Of a stretch of DNA of 6,014 bases, positions 1 to 5,553 are shown piece by piece. The first letter of the stretch is position 1; each line of letters opens with the position of its first letter. The notes below the pieces were generated by a model. That model was not told the origin of the DNA. It searched no databases and saw only the letters and a program-made list of their open reading frames with translations. The stretch comes from an uncultured Chloroflexaceae bacterium (GTDB taxonomy: Bacteria > Chloroflexota > Chloroflexia > Chloroflexales > Chloroflexaceae): contig CAKZQX010000899.1 of the NCBI GenBank assembly GCA_937141995.1, forward strand, positions 1 through 6,014, written 5' to 3'. The translations under genes were made by a program, and so were the position numbers.

Positions 1-568
1 TAAAATGGTCAAGACTATCGCCCACGCTGGCTGCCAATTGACGGGCCAACTCGGGCACAGATGCATGGCGGTCCAGCGCCAGCGCGTTAGTCAATTGCCA
101 ATCCATATAGATATGCGCATCATGCTCATAGACATCCGGCAGACGTATACGCAGCATATCTACCAGACCCTCGAAGCAATCCCGCTCGGCGGGGCCACGC
201 ATAACGCTTTCGTGGTAGATGATATTCAGCATCTCGAAGGCCATCTCAGCATCCATAAGTTCCGGCTCGTCCAGTGTCTGCTGAAAGAGCGCGATCTGCC
301 CTGCATAGTCGCGGGATTGAAATTCTTCCCAGCGCCGGTTAAACGCTTCAACATACGGGTCAGGTGCGGGTGGATCGGGCACAGGCACTGAAGGCAATGG
401 TGGTAGTGCAACGGGGCGTTCATCAAGCATGTCCACTACTTCCTGGGAAGCCTGTGCCCGTTGCTCGCGCGCCTGTTTCGCGGTTGCCTGGTCTTTTTGC
501 AAACAACACTTTTTGTACTTCTTGCCACTGCCACAGGGACAGGGATCATTTCTGCCAATTTTGCTCAT
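1..568 (-). CDS. SEC-C zinc-motif protein, N-terminal part (cut by window edge)
   Basis: The reading frame opens at the ATG whose complement is 566-568 and stays open for 189 codons to the left edge, so the C-terminus is missing. Residues 5-22 form a textbook SEC-C motif ([18 protein letters not shown]), with Cys10, Cys12, Cys21 and Cys22 as the probable zinc ligands. This is the motif found at the C-terminus of SecA and in many small unrelated proteins. A Gln/Ala/Arg-rich helical stretch (about 24-45) and a proline-rich linker (about 52-71) follow. After them comes an acidic, probably alpha-helical domain (72 onward) that I do not recognise. In SecA the motif binds zinc and contacts SecB and ribosomes; in stand-alone proteins the role is generally unknown. 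No signal peptide or membrane segment is visible. No strong ribosome site precedes the ATG, but the motif placed at residue 5 fixes the start. It lies 94 bp downstream of the hydrolase on the same strand and could be co-transcribed with it. Confidence 0.9.
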   Translation of the reverse strand, partial: MSKIGRNDPCPCGSGKKYKKCCLQKDQATAKQAREQRAQASQEVVDMLDERPVALPPLPSVPVPDPPAPDPYVEAFNRRWEEFQSRDYAGQIALFQQTLDEPELMDAEMAFEMLNIIYHESVMRGPAERDCFEGLVDMLRIRLPDVYEHDAHIYMDWQLTNALALDRHASVPELARQLAASVGDSLDHF

Positions 569-627
569 GCTGGTTTCGCTTTCGCATACGTATACAAATT
601 GCTCGGGAATAGTGGTACAGCTTAACG

Positions 628-667
628 CATAATTGTGCTGATTTCAAGTAAAATCACCACAATTATG
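628..667. repeat. 17-bp-stem hairpin between the hydrolase and SEC-C genes
   Basis: CATAATTGTG (628-637) is exactly complementary to CACAATTATG (658-667). After one mismatched pair the stem continues with TGATTT (639-644) against AAATCA (651-656), leaving a 6-base loop. The right arm contains the hydrolase stop codon (663-665). The stem is AT-rich and no T-run follows it on either strand, so it is not a canonical intrinsic terminator. It could be an mRNA-end or processing hairpin for the hydrolase, or an operator for the SEC-C gene. Confidence 0.75.
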
Positions 668-1589
668 TCAATTCCTTACAAAACTCCCGCATTGCCTCTA
701 CAAAGGCCGCCGGCTGCTCCTCGTGGGGCATGTGACCGCTGTCGGGGATGACAACCAGTCGGGCATCGGGCAACTCCTCCGCCAGGCGGACGCTCTCGCT
801 CGTCGGGACGGTGCGGTCATGTTCGCCGCTGATGACCAGTACCGGCACGCGCACGTCCGCCAGTTGATCCCCCGGACGTACCGCATGGCTTGCCAGGGTC
901 AACTCCCAGAGCGCACGGTCCCAATGTTCCATTTGCAGCGTCTGCCGATAGTCGGCCAGCAGCTCCGGCGTCACCCGCGATTTGTCGTACCAGAAGCTGC
1001 GGATGGCCGTGTCGTGCAGCAGCGGGATCATCAGGCGCAACGGCAGCGGACCCAGCGGTCCCGTGCCGCGCAGCAGCCTGCGCAGCCAACCGGGGAATTC
1101 CATGACGGCATAGCCGCTGTAGACCATCGCGTCTTCCAGCACCAGCGCCGACACGCGCTCCGGATGCCGCTGGGCAGCGAGCAACGCCACCGTCCCCCCG
1201 GCGGAGTGGCCCACCAGCACAGCCTGATCAAGCTCCAGCCGATCAAGCAGGGCAATCGTCAGGTCGGCCTGAGCAATAGGGCCGTAGGGATTTGGACCAT
1301 CCTTGCCGGGCGCGGGACGGGCGGTCAGGCCGAAGGCCGGGCGATCAAAGGCAATAACGGTAGCAAGCTCGGCCAGCGGCGGTGTCACTGCGCGCCAGGA
1401 GCGCAGGCTCAGGAAACTGCCATGCAGCAGCACCAGCGCGGGGCGGCCCTGTCCGGCGCGAGTGTAGTGGACCTGCAGGCCGCCAACATTAACAAACCGG
1501 CTGTCGGGCAGGGGTGACGGGCGGCGCTCCAGCGCCGACGTATCGGGGCCATCGTTCTGCGTTCGGCGAAAATAGCGTTTCCAGGGCAT
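663..1589 (-). CDS. alpha/beta hydrolase fold protein
   Basis: This complete 308-residue protein is an alpha/beta hydrolase of the epoxide hydrolase / haloperoxidase / esterase type. Visible landmarks are the oxyanion-loop HG at 56-57 (LLHGSFLSLRSW), the nucleophile elbow GHSAGG with Ser129, the acid Asp258 in ISGEHDRTVP, and the catalytic His286 in DSGHMPHEEQP. A Ser nucleophile points to an esterase, lipase or C-C hydrolase rather than a dehalogenase or epoxide hydrolase, which use Asp. The region about 160-235 is the variable cap that sets substrate choice; the substrate cannot be read from sequence. The N-terminal 30 residues are Arg/Pro-rich with no signal peptide, so it is probably cytoplasmic. 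The ATG is preceded by GAGG (complement of 1598-1601) with 8-base spacing, and a promoter lies upstream. The strong family motifs rule out the long plus-strand reading frame that overlaps it. Confidence 0.93.
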   Translation of the reverse strand: MPWKRYFRRTQNDGPDTSALERRPSPLPDSRFVNVGGLQVHYTRAGQGRPALVLLHGSFLSLRSWRAVTPPLAELATVIAFDRPAFGLTARPAPGKDGPNPYGPIAQADLTIALLDRLELDQAVLVGHSAGGTVALLAAQRHPERVSALVLEDAMVYSGYAVMEFPGWLRRLLRGTGPLGPLPLRLMIPLLHDTAIRSFWYDKSRVTPELLADYRQTLQMEHWDRALWELTLASHAVRPGDQLADVRVPVLVISGEHDRTVPTSESVRLAEELPDARLVVIPDSGHMPHEEQPAAFVEAMREFCKELT

Positions 1590-1621
1590 GCGGCATACCT
1601 CAGATATTCATAATGCGAGAC

Positions 1622-1636
1622 ATTCATCGGATGAAT
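1622..1636. promoter_or_regulatory. operator-like palindrome at hydrolase transcription start
   Basis: ATTCATC and GATGAAT form a perfect 7+1+7 palindrome. It covers the position where transcription from the predicted minus-strand promoter should begin (about 6-8 bases after the -10 box at 1642-1647). That is the classical place for a repressor site. The regulator is not encoded in the window and I cannot assign a family. Confidence 0.45.
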
Positions 1637-1641
1637 ACCAG

Positions 1642-1671
1642 ATTATAACGGTTGATCGGCGAATATTGCAA
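1642..1671 (-). promoter_or_regulatory. sigma70-type promoter of the alpha/beta hydrolase gene
   Basis: On the minus strand a perfect TATAAT -10 box (complement of 1642-1647) stands 18 bases from a TTGCAA -35 box (1666-1671, 4 of 6 matches to TTGACA). It lies about 50 bases upstream of the ATG at 1589, giving a short leader that contains the GAGG ribosome site. Confidence 0.6.
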
Positions 1672-1753
1672 TTAAGCATATGGAGCACACGAAGTGGGTA
1701 GTCAGCGCACGGAGTCGGGGCGATCTTACAGGTTGCGCAATACCTATTTCATA

Positions 1754-1782
1754 TTGACAGAGCAGTACGTTTAATCTAAAAT
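1754..1782 (+). promoter_or_regulatory. strong sigma70-type promoter of the toxin-like operon
   Basis: A perfect TTGACA (1754-1759) is followed after exactly 17 bases by TAAAAT (1777-1782, 5 of 6 matches to TATAAT). The predicted start of transcription is near 1789, about 40 bases before the toxin ATG. It is divergent from the hydrolase promoter in the same intergenic region. Confidence 0.75.
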
Positions 1783-1813
1783 AGAAACAGTGTGAACACA
1801 CTGGCTTATGTTC

Positions 1814-1819
1814 AGGAAG
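1814..1819 (+). promoter_or_regulatory. ribosome binding site that sets the toxin start
   Basis: AGGAAG lies 8 bases before the ATG at 1828. No comparable site precedes the upstream in-frame GTG at 1792, which would also fall within a few bases of the predicted transcription start. The ATG at 1828 (or its immediate neighbour at 1831) is therefore preferred. Confidence 0.65.
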
Positions 1820-1827
1820 TTCATACC

Positions 1828-2124
1828 ATGATGTATAATATTGCTTACACTCAAGAAGCTTTTGAGGATTTACAATGGTTTCGCAAACATGAACAAAGTA
1901 TGATTATTGATGGTATTGAACAACAATTGCGCTATGAGCCAACAGTTGAAACAAGAAACCGTAAACGAATGTCTTTCAATGAAATTGCAGAGTGGGAGTT
2001 ACGCCTTGGTAACTTTCGAGTATTATACAATATTGACGAACAAGTTCGAATAGTTGAAATTCAGCGTATTGGAGAGAAGCGCAGGAATGCGTTTTTCTTC
2101 AAAGGAAGGAAAACTGACGTATGA
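1828..2124 (+). CDS. RelE/ParE-family toxin-like protein
   Basis: The 98-residue protein has the RelE/ParE-superfamily layout: an initial strand (MMYNIAYT), a long helix (9-37, EAFEDLQWFRKHEQ...IEQQL), a basic ETRNRKRMS segment (41-49), then WELRLGNFRVLYNID (56-70) and VEIQRIGEKRRN (76-87). This pattern is familiar from RelE-type toxins of cyanobacteria and Chloroflexi. RelE members usually cleave mRNA in the ribosome and ParE members poison gyrase; which applies here cannot be told. The C-terminal aromatic position is Phe-rich (NAFFF) with no Tyr, so the canonical E. coli RelE catalytic set is not fully conserved. The gene is clearly AT-rich beside its GC-rich neighbours, consistent with horizontal acquisition. 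It has its own strong promoter and its stop overlaps the next start (ATGA), so the operon is toxin-first. An in-frame GTG at 1792 would add 12 residues but lacks a ribosome site. Confidence 0.82.
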   Translation: MMYNIAYTQEAFEDLQWFRKHEQSMIIDGIEQQLRYEPTVETRNRKRMSFNEIAEWELRLGNFRVLYNIDEQVRIVEIQRIGEKRRNAFFFKGRKTDV

Positions 2125-2441
2125 TCACCTGGAACTATCGCGTCTTTCGTGAGGATAGTGGGGATTTTGTGATCCGCGAGGTCTTCTACGCAGAAGATGG
2201 CTCCATTCTTGGTTGCACAGCTAATGCGGTGGAGCCATTTGGCCAAACACTGGAAGAGTTAGCGACGAGTATTGCTGATTTCCAAGCGGCGCTGACATTG
2301 CCGGTTTTAAACCTCACTGATATGCCACAAACAGCAATACCGTCCAAGAGGAACTCCAGCGGACAAACCCTATCTAGTGCGGAGATGCGCACCAGACTGG
2401 GGTTAAGTAGCAGTTCTTCGGTAAATAAAGAGGCGTCCTGA
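2121..2441 (+). CDS. conserved small protein of unknown function; candidate antitoxin
   Basis: The 106-residue protein starts with ATG inside the toxin stop (ATGA overlap, a sign of translational coupling), behind an AAGGA site 10 bases upstream. Residues 1-65 carry TWNYRVF, then REVFYAEDGSILGCT (19-33) and GQTLEEL (41-47), then a helix ending in LPVL. I recognise this as the TWNYR-type small hypothetical family common in cyanobacteria and Chloroflexi, which has no assigned function. The order strand-strand-GCT...GxTxEEL-helix also resembles the HicB antitoxin fold, but that is inference. The tail (84-106) has SSAEMRTRLGLSSSSS, which could be half of a helix-turn-helix or simple low complexity. 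Position and coupling make it the natural antitoxin candidate, although it is not one of the usual RelE partners (Phd, RelB or Xre types). Confidence 0.75.
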   Translation: MITWNYRVFREDSGDFVIREVFYAEDGSILGCTANAVEPFGQTLEELATSIADFQAALTLPVLNLTDMPQTAIPSKRNSSGQTLSSAEMRTRLGLSSSSSVNKEAS

Positions 2442-2485
2442 TGAGCATGGATGCAGATACCCCACCGGGCTACTACATAAAATAG
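2441..2485 (+). CDS. 14-codon coupled mini-ORF, possible 5' remnant of a frameshifted small gene
   Basis: An ATG overlaps the stop of the preceding gene (TGATG) and has a good AAAGAGG site 7 bases upstream (2427-2433). The frame ends after 14 codons (MSMDADTPPGYYIK) at TAG. Just before the stop is AAAA (2479-2482). Removing one A would extend the frame to TGA at 2574-2576, giving about 44 residues with VSAEVDERGPTGLPNL in the extension. It may be a broken third gene of the operon or chance; no family is recognised. Confidence 0.25.
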   Translation: MSMDADTPPGYYIK

Positions 2486-2672
2486 CGAGGTATCCGCGGA
2501 GGTGGATGAGCGCGGGCCAACTGGCTTGCCCAACCTGATTGCTGATGACCATCAGGAACCTGACCATTCAACGTGACAGCCGGTTCTGCTGTATGCGTTC
2601 AAATTGGTACGATGGTTCCTCCTCATTTGTTTCCAACACCACTGATAACCCTATCAAGTAGTAACGCCTCCA

Positions 2673-2681
2673 TGCTATACT
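2673..2681 (+). promoter_or_regulatory. candidate extended -10 promoter for the alpha-glucosidase
   Basis: TGCTATACT is an extended -10 (TGn plus TATACT, 5 of 6 matches). No good -35 box lies 16-18 bases upstream. If used, the transcript would run about 365 bases through the MITE-like element before the glucosidase start. Confidence 0.3.
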
Positions 2682-2796
2682 CCTGTAGGCACCCTTTCTG
2701 CAAATAGGGCGAGAGAGAACAAAGAAACATAGAACCGAGTGCATCGGGCGCAGCGCGATGGGACAATCGGTTGGTTCTCTGTCCTGTGCATGTTCG

Positions 2797-2803
2797 TTAT
2801 GTA
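2797..2803. repeat. left target-site duplication of the MITE-like element
   Basis: TTATGTA abuts the left terminal inverted repeat and is repeated exactly at 3000-3006 beyond the right one. A preceding G is also shared (2796 and 2999), so an 8-bp duplication with slightly asymmetric ends is possible. Confidence 0.75.
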
Positions 2804-2999
2804 CACGAGTTACGCAGTGGGTACACAAACTGGACATGTGCCCAGGTGGAAGCCCGATTCGCCTGCGGCAGCATGGTACATTTTGATTTTGTTTCACAAA
2901 AAATTTGCACTATGTGCAAATTTTTTGTGAAACAAGATGGTTTCTTCCGCCCTGCTGGAGGCGGAATCTCCGGTCGGGTCAACGACCGCGTAACTCGTG
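2804..2999. mobile_element. 196-bp MITE-like foldback element
   Basis: The left end CACGAGTTACGC (2804-2815) is exactly complementary to the right end GCGTAACTCGTG (2988-2999). The next two of three positions also match after one mismatch. Both ends are directly flanked by TTATGTA, a 7-bp target duplication. Inside lie an imperfect pair of arms (2856-2871 against 2953-2969, sharing CTGC...AGGCG...AATC) and, near the centre, a perfect palindrome with 22-bp arms. The whole element could therefore fold into one long imperfect hairpin. It contains no gene. These are the hallmarks of a non-autonomous element moved in trans by a DDE transposase. No matching transposase is in the window, and I do not assign an insertion-sequence family. 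It sits about 55 bp upstream of the glucosidase start and must affect, or be transcribed within, its leader. Confidence 0.8.
2889..2935. repeat. perfect palindrome, 22-bp arms and 3-base loop
   Basis: Arm 2889-2910 is exactly complementary to 2914-2935, with TAT (2911-2913) as loop. Allowing one G-T pair, the stem extends to 25 positions (2886-2938). Each arm holds TTTCAC, an A6 run and TTTGCAC. It lies near the centre of the MITE-like element. As RNA it would be a very stable AU-rich hairpin; as DNA it could extrude as a cruciform or bind a dimeric protein. Confidence 0.9.
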
Positions 3000-3006
3000 T
3001 TATGTA
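3000..3006. repeat. right target-site duplication of the MITE-like element
   Basis: TTATGTA directly follows the right terminal inverted repeat and is an exact copy of 2797-2803. Confidence 0.75.
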
Positions 3007-3013
3007 AAATTGT

Positions 3014-3031
3014 TCACGCATCACGCATCAC
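3014..3031 (+). repeat. TCACGCA tandem repeat (2.6 copies)
   Basis: TCACGCA TCACGCA TCAC lies in the leader between the MITE-like element and the glucosidase ribosome site. It is short and possibly chance, but could be a small duplication or a protein-binding direct repeat. Confidence 0.5.
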
Positions 3032-3043
3032 TGAAACATACAG

Positions 3044-3049
3044 AGGAGG
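3044..3049 (+). promoter_or_regulatory. strong ribosome binding site that selects the TTG start of the glucosidase
   Basis: AGGAGG is followed after 5 bases by an in-frame TTG at 3055. The first in-frame ATG codons (3070 and 3073) are 20 or more bases away, too far for this site. Earlier in-frame starts such as the TTG at 2905 lie inside the MITE-like palindrome and lack a ribosome site. Confidence 0.75.
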
Positions 3050-3054
3050 AAAGC

Positions 3055-5502
3055 TTGAGTGAGTTATCTATGATGACCCTGGGCGCAGTTCAGGGGTATC
3101 GCCGTGCGGAGCGTTCGCTCATTCTGGAATGCGGCGGGCCACAGGTGGCGATTACCGTGCTCTCACCAGAGATAATCCGGGTACGGCTGGCAACCCAGGG
3201 AGAATTCATGCCGCGCCGCTCCTGGGCGGTGGCCCGCCCCGATGAGGATTTCGCCGAGACGCCCTTCGAGATAGAGGAGACCGAGCAGCAGATCCGCCTG
3301 CGCACCGAGGTTGTCACGGTGCAGATCGAGCGCGCCTCCTGCCGGGTCGCTTTTGCGCATGGCACGGGCGAGATCTTTTGTGCTGACGAAGACGGCATGC
3401 GCTGGGGGGATATTCCGCATAACGACGCGATGGCTTACGCGCTGGGAGCGGACAGCGTGGCCTGCATCAAGCGCATCGCCGAAGGCGAGCATTTCTACGG
3501 CTTTGGTGAGCGCACCGGTATGCTGGATAAACTGGGACAGCGCCTGACCAACTGGACCGTCGATCCGCCGATGGGCCATGGGCCGGGGACCGACCCGCTC
3601 TACATGGCGATCCCGGTCTGTATGCTGGTGCGGCCGGGCCTGGCCTATGGCGTCTTCTTCAACAACACCTGGCACAGCCGCTTTGACATCGGGCGCGAGC
3701 GACCAGGCACCTGGATGCTGGAGGCCGCCGGGGGCGAACTGGACTACTACCTGCTGTATGGCCCCACCCCGGCCGAGGTGCTGGCCCAGGTCGGCGAACT
3801 GCTGGGCCGCATGCCACTGCCACCGCGCTGGGCACTGGGCTACCACCAGAGCCGCTGGAGCTACGAGACCGAAGCCGATATGCGCGCGCTGGCCGCCGAT
3901 TTTCGCAACCGCGACATCCCCTGCGATGTAATCCACTTCGATATTGACTACATGGCCGGCTACCGCGTCTTCACCTGGGATGCACAGCGCTTCCCCGACC
4001 CGCCCGGACTGCTGGCCGACCTGCGGCGCGATCACTTCCATGCGGTGGCGATTATCGATCCCGGCGTCAAAGCCGACCCCGACTACCAGGTCTATCAAGA
4101 TGGACTGGAGCGGGATATGTTTGTGCGCAAGGCCAATGGCGAAGTTTTCCATGGCTATGTCTGGCCGGATGACGCGGTCTTTAGCGATTATACTCGCCCG
4201 GAAGTACGGCAGTGGTGGGGCGATCAGCAAAAGGTGTTGCTCGACCAGGGCATCAGCGGCATCTGGAATGATATGAACGAGCCGACATCGTTTGAACGCC
4301 CCTTCAGCGAGGGCTTTAGTCCGGCGGGGACAATTGACCTGGACGCGGTGCAAGGCCCGGCAGAAGAGCAGACGGTCCACGCAGAGGTGCATAATCTGTA
4401 TGGATCAGGCATGGCGCGGGCATGCTACGAGGGGTTGCGGCGGCACCTGGGCGGTGAGCGGCCGTTTGTGCTGACTCGCTCGGCCTACGCCGGCATCCAG
4501 CGCTGGAGTGCCGGCTGGATGGGGGATAATCTCTCCTGGTGGGAACATCTCGAAATGTCCATGCCGCAGTTGATGAATATGGGACTCTCCGGTGTGCCGT
4601 TTGTCGGAGTGGATATCGGGGGCTTTTTTGGGAATGCGACGGGCGAGATGTTTGCACGCTGGATGCAACTCGGCGCATTCTACCCCTTCTGCCGGGGGCA
4701 TACCGCGTTGCGCACCGAGCGGCATGAGCCCTGGGTGTTTGGTCCAAAAGTAGAACAGATCTGCCGGGACTATCTCAAGTTGCGTTACCGACTGCTGCCC
4801 TATCTCTACACGCTCTTCTGGGAGGCGTCACAGCAGGGCGCGCCACTGCTGCGTCCGCTCTTTTACCACTTCCCGGATGATCCGAAGACCTACCAGTTGC
4901 ATGATCAGATGATGGTGGGGCCGGCGCTGCTGACCGCGCCGATCTATCAACCGGGCCGCGAGCATCGCGCCGTCTACCTGCCCGCCGGAGAGTGGTACGA
5001 CTGGTGGACGGATGAGGTCATCACTGGGCCGACGCATCTGCTGGCGCATGCGCCGCTGGAACGGATGCCGCTCTATGTGCGCGCGGGGGCGATCATCCCC
5101 AGCGGGCCGGAGATGAACTACACCGCTGAGAAGCCGCTTGATCCGCTAACGCTGGATCTCTACCCCGGTGAGGGCACCTTTACGCTCTACGAGGACGATG
5201 GTCGGACATTTGCCCACGAGCAGGGTGAGTTCTGCACCACCAGCTTGCGCCTGAGTCGCAACGGTGCGGCACAAAACCCGGAAACCGCGCTGCACGGCCA
5301 TGCCCCACACCTGACGCTTGAGATCGGCGCGCGGAAAGGCAACTTTACGCCATCACCGCGCCAACTGCAGTTGCGGGTGCATGCGGTAGATCATCAGGCC
5401 GCCGCCGTCCATCCCGATGCGCAGTACGACGCCGACCGGCGCATCCTGACCCTGCAACTCGCCGACGATGGCAGCGCGCGTCGCCTGGAGTTCAAGCTGT
5501 AG
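3055..5502 (+). CDS. GH31 alpha-glucosidase
   Basis: This complete 815-residue glycoside hydrolase family 31 enzyme removes terminal alpha-linked glucose (or a related sugar) from oligosaccharides with retention of configuration. The order is N-terminal beta domain (about 1-255, with FYGFGER at 147-153), catalytic barrel (about 255-600), and C-terminal beta domains (YLPAGEWYDWW 641-651, LYVRAGAIIP 673-682, YPGEGTFTLYEDDGRTF 703-719, the last typical of the DUF5110-type domain). The nucleophile is Asp406 in WNDMNEP and the acid/base is Asp491 in WMGDN. Substrate-site residues include Asp296 and Asp298 in HFDIDYM, Arg475, Asp520 in GVDIGGF and His549 in RGHTALR. No signal peptide or membrane segment is seen, so it is cytoplasmic. 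All key residues are present. Alpha-xylosidase or transglycosidase activity cannot be excluded. No transporter or sugar regulator adjoins it. Its leader contains the MITE-like element, and a long nested repeat follows its stop. Confidence 0.95.
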   Translation: MSELSMMTLGAVQGYRRAERSLILECGGPQVAITVLSPEIIRVRLATQGEFMPRRSWAVARPDEDFAETPFEIEETEQQIRLRTEVVTVQIERASCRVAFAHGTGEIFCADEDGMRWGDIPHNDAMAYALGADSVACIKRIAEGEHFYGFGERTGMLDKLGQRLTNWTVDPPMGHGPGTDPLYMAIPVCMLVRPGLAYGVFFNNTWHSRFDIGRERPGTWMLEAAGGELDYYLLYGPTPAEVLAQVGELLGRMPLPPRWALGYHQSRWSYETEADMRALAADFRNRDIPCDVIHFDIDYMAGYRVFTWDAQRFPDPPGLLADLRRDHFHAVAIIDPGVKADPDYQVYQDGLERDMFVRKANGEVFHGYVWPDDAVFSDYTRPEVRQWWGDQQKVLLDQGISGIWNDMNEPTSFERPFSEGFSPAGTIDLDAVQGPAEEQTVHAEVHNLYGSGMARACYEGLRRHLGGERPFVLTRSAYAGIQRWSAGWMGDNLSWWEHLEMSMPQLMNMGLSGVPFVGVDIGGFFGNATGEMFARWMQLGAFYPFCRGHTALRTERHEPWVFGPKVEQICRDYLKLRYRLLPYLYTLFWEASQQGAPLLRPLFYHFPDDPKTYQLHDQMMVGPALLTAPIYQPGREHRAVYLPAGEWYDWWTDEVITGPTHLLAHAPLERMPLYVRAGAIIPSGPEMNYTAEKPLDPLTLDLYPGEGTFTLYEDDGRTFAHEQGEFCTTSLRLSRNGAAQNPETALHGHAPHLTLEIGARKGNFTPSPRQLQLRVHAVDHQAAAVHPDAQYDADRRILTLQLADDGSARRLEFKL

Positions 5503-5553
5503 GAAGAACAGGGAGCGCAACCGCAGAACACAGAATGCAGCCGCACGGTCAGC

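Larger units (their letters stand above)
2486..3054. other. 569-bp intergenic region upstream of the alpha-glucosidase
   Basis: No convincing gene is present. From left to right it holds the possible frameshifted tail of the mini-ORF (to 2576), a small CTGATG/CATCAG hairpin (2542-2555), and a candidate extended -10 (2673-2681). A purine-rich AGAGAAC (2714-2720) and AGAACC (2731-2736) could each pair with the GGTTCTCT block at 2773-2780. The MITE-like element (2804-2999) with its flanking duplications follows, then a short TCACGCA tandem repeat and the glucosidase ribosome site. Short open frames here cross the element boundaries and match nothing I know. Confidence 0.7.

Noticed and set aside
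5..391. 128-codon plus-strand open frame at the left edge
   Set aside because: It is antisense to the SEC-C protein frame, which carries an unmistakable zinc motif.
569..627. Separate promoter for the SEC-C gene (TATACG-type box near 590)
   Set aside because: No -35 of acceptable quality and spacing could be found; co-transcription with the hydrolase is equally likely.
723..1517. 264-codon plus-strand open frame
   Set aside because: It lies wholly antisense to the alpha/beta hydrolase, whose catalytic motifs are clear. GC-rich genes often leave the opposite strand open.
2186..2533. 115-codon minus-strand open frame
   Set aside because: It overlaps the 106-residue partner gene, which has a promoter-linked, ATGA-coupled position and a recognised family pattern.
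2542..2555. CTGATG/CATCAG hairpin as terminator of the toxin operon
   Set aside because: It has only 6 bp with a 2-base loop and no T-run.
2568..2897. 109-codon minus-strand open frame in the intergenic region
   Set aside because: It crosses the left boundary of the MITE-like element, has unusual Cys/Arg-rich composition and no recognisable motif.
2883..2913. Promoter within the palindrome (TTGATT and a CACTAT-like box)
   Set aside because: The -10 match is poor and spacing is 19 bases; a better candidate is the extended -10 at 2673-2681.
2796..3006. Integron attC-like site
   Set aside because: The core sites do not fit the GTTRRRY/RYYYAAC pattern, and the flanking direct repeats with terminal inverted repeats fit a transposable element better.
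3163..4392. 409-codon minus-strand open frame inside the glucosidase
   Set aside because: It is antisense to GH31 catalytic sequence, has no recognisable family features and is a codon-bias shadow.
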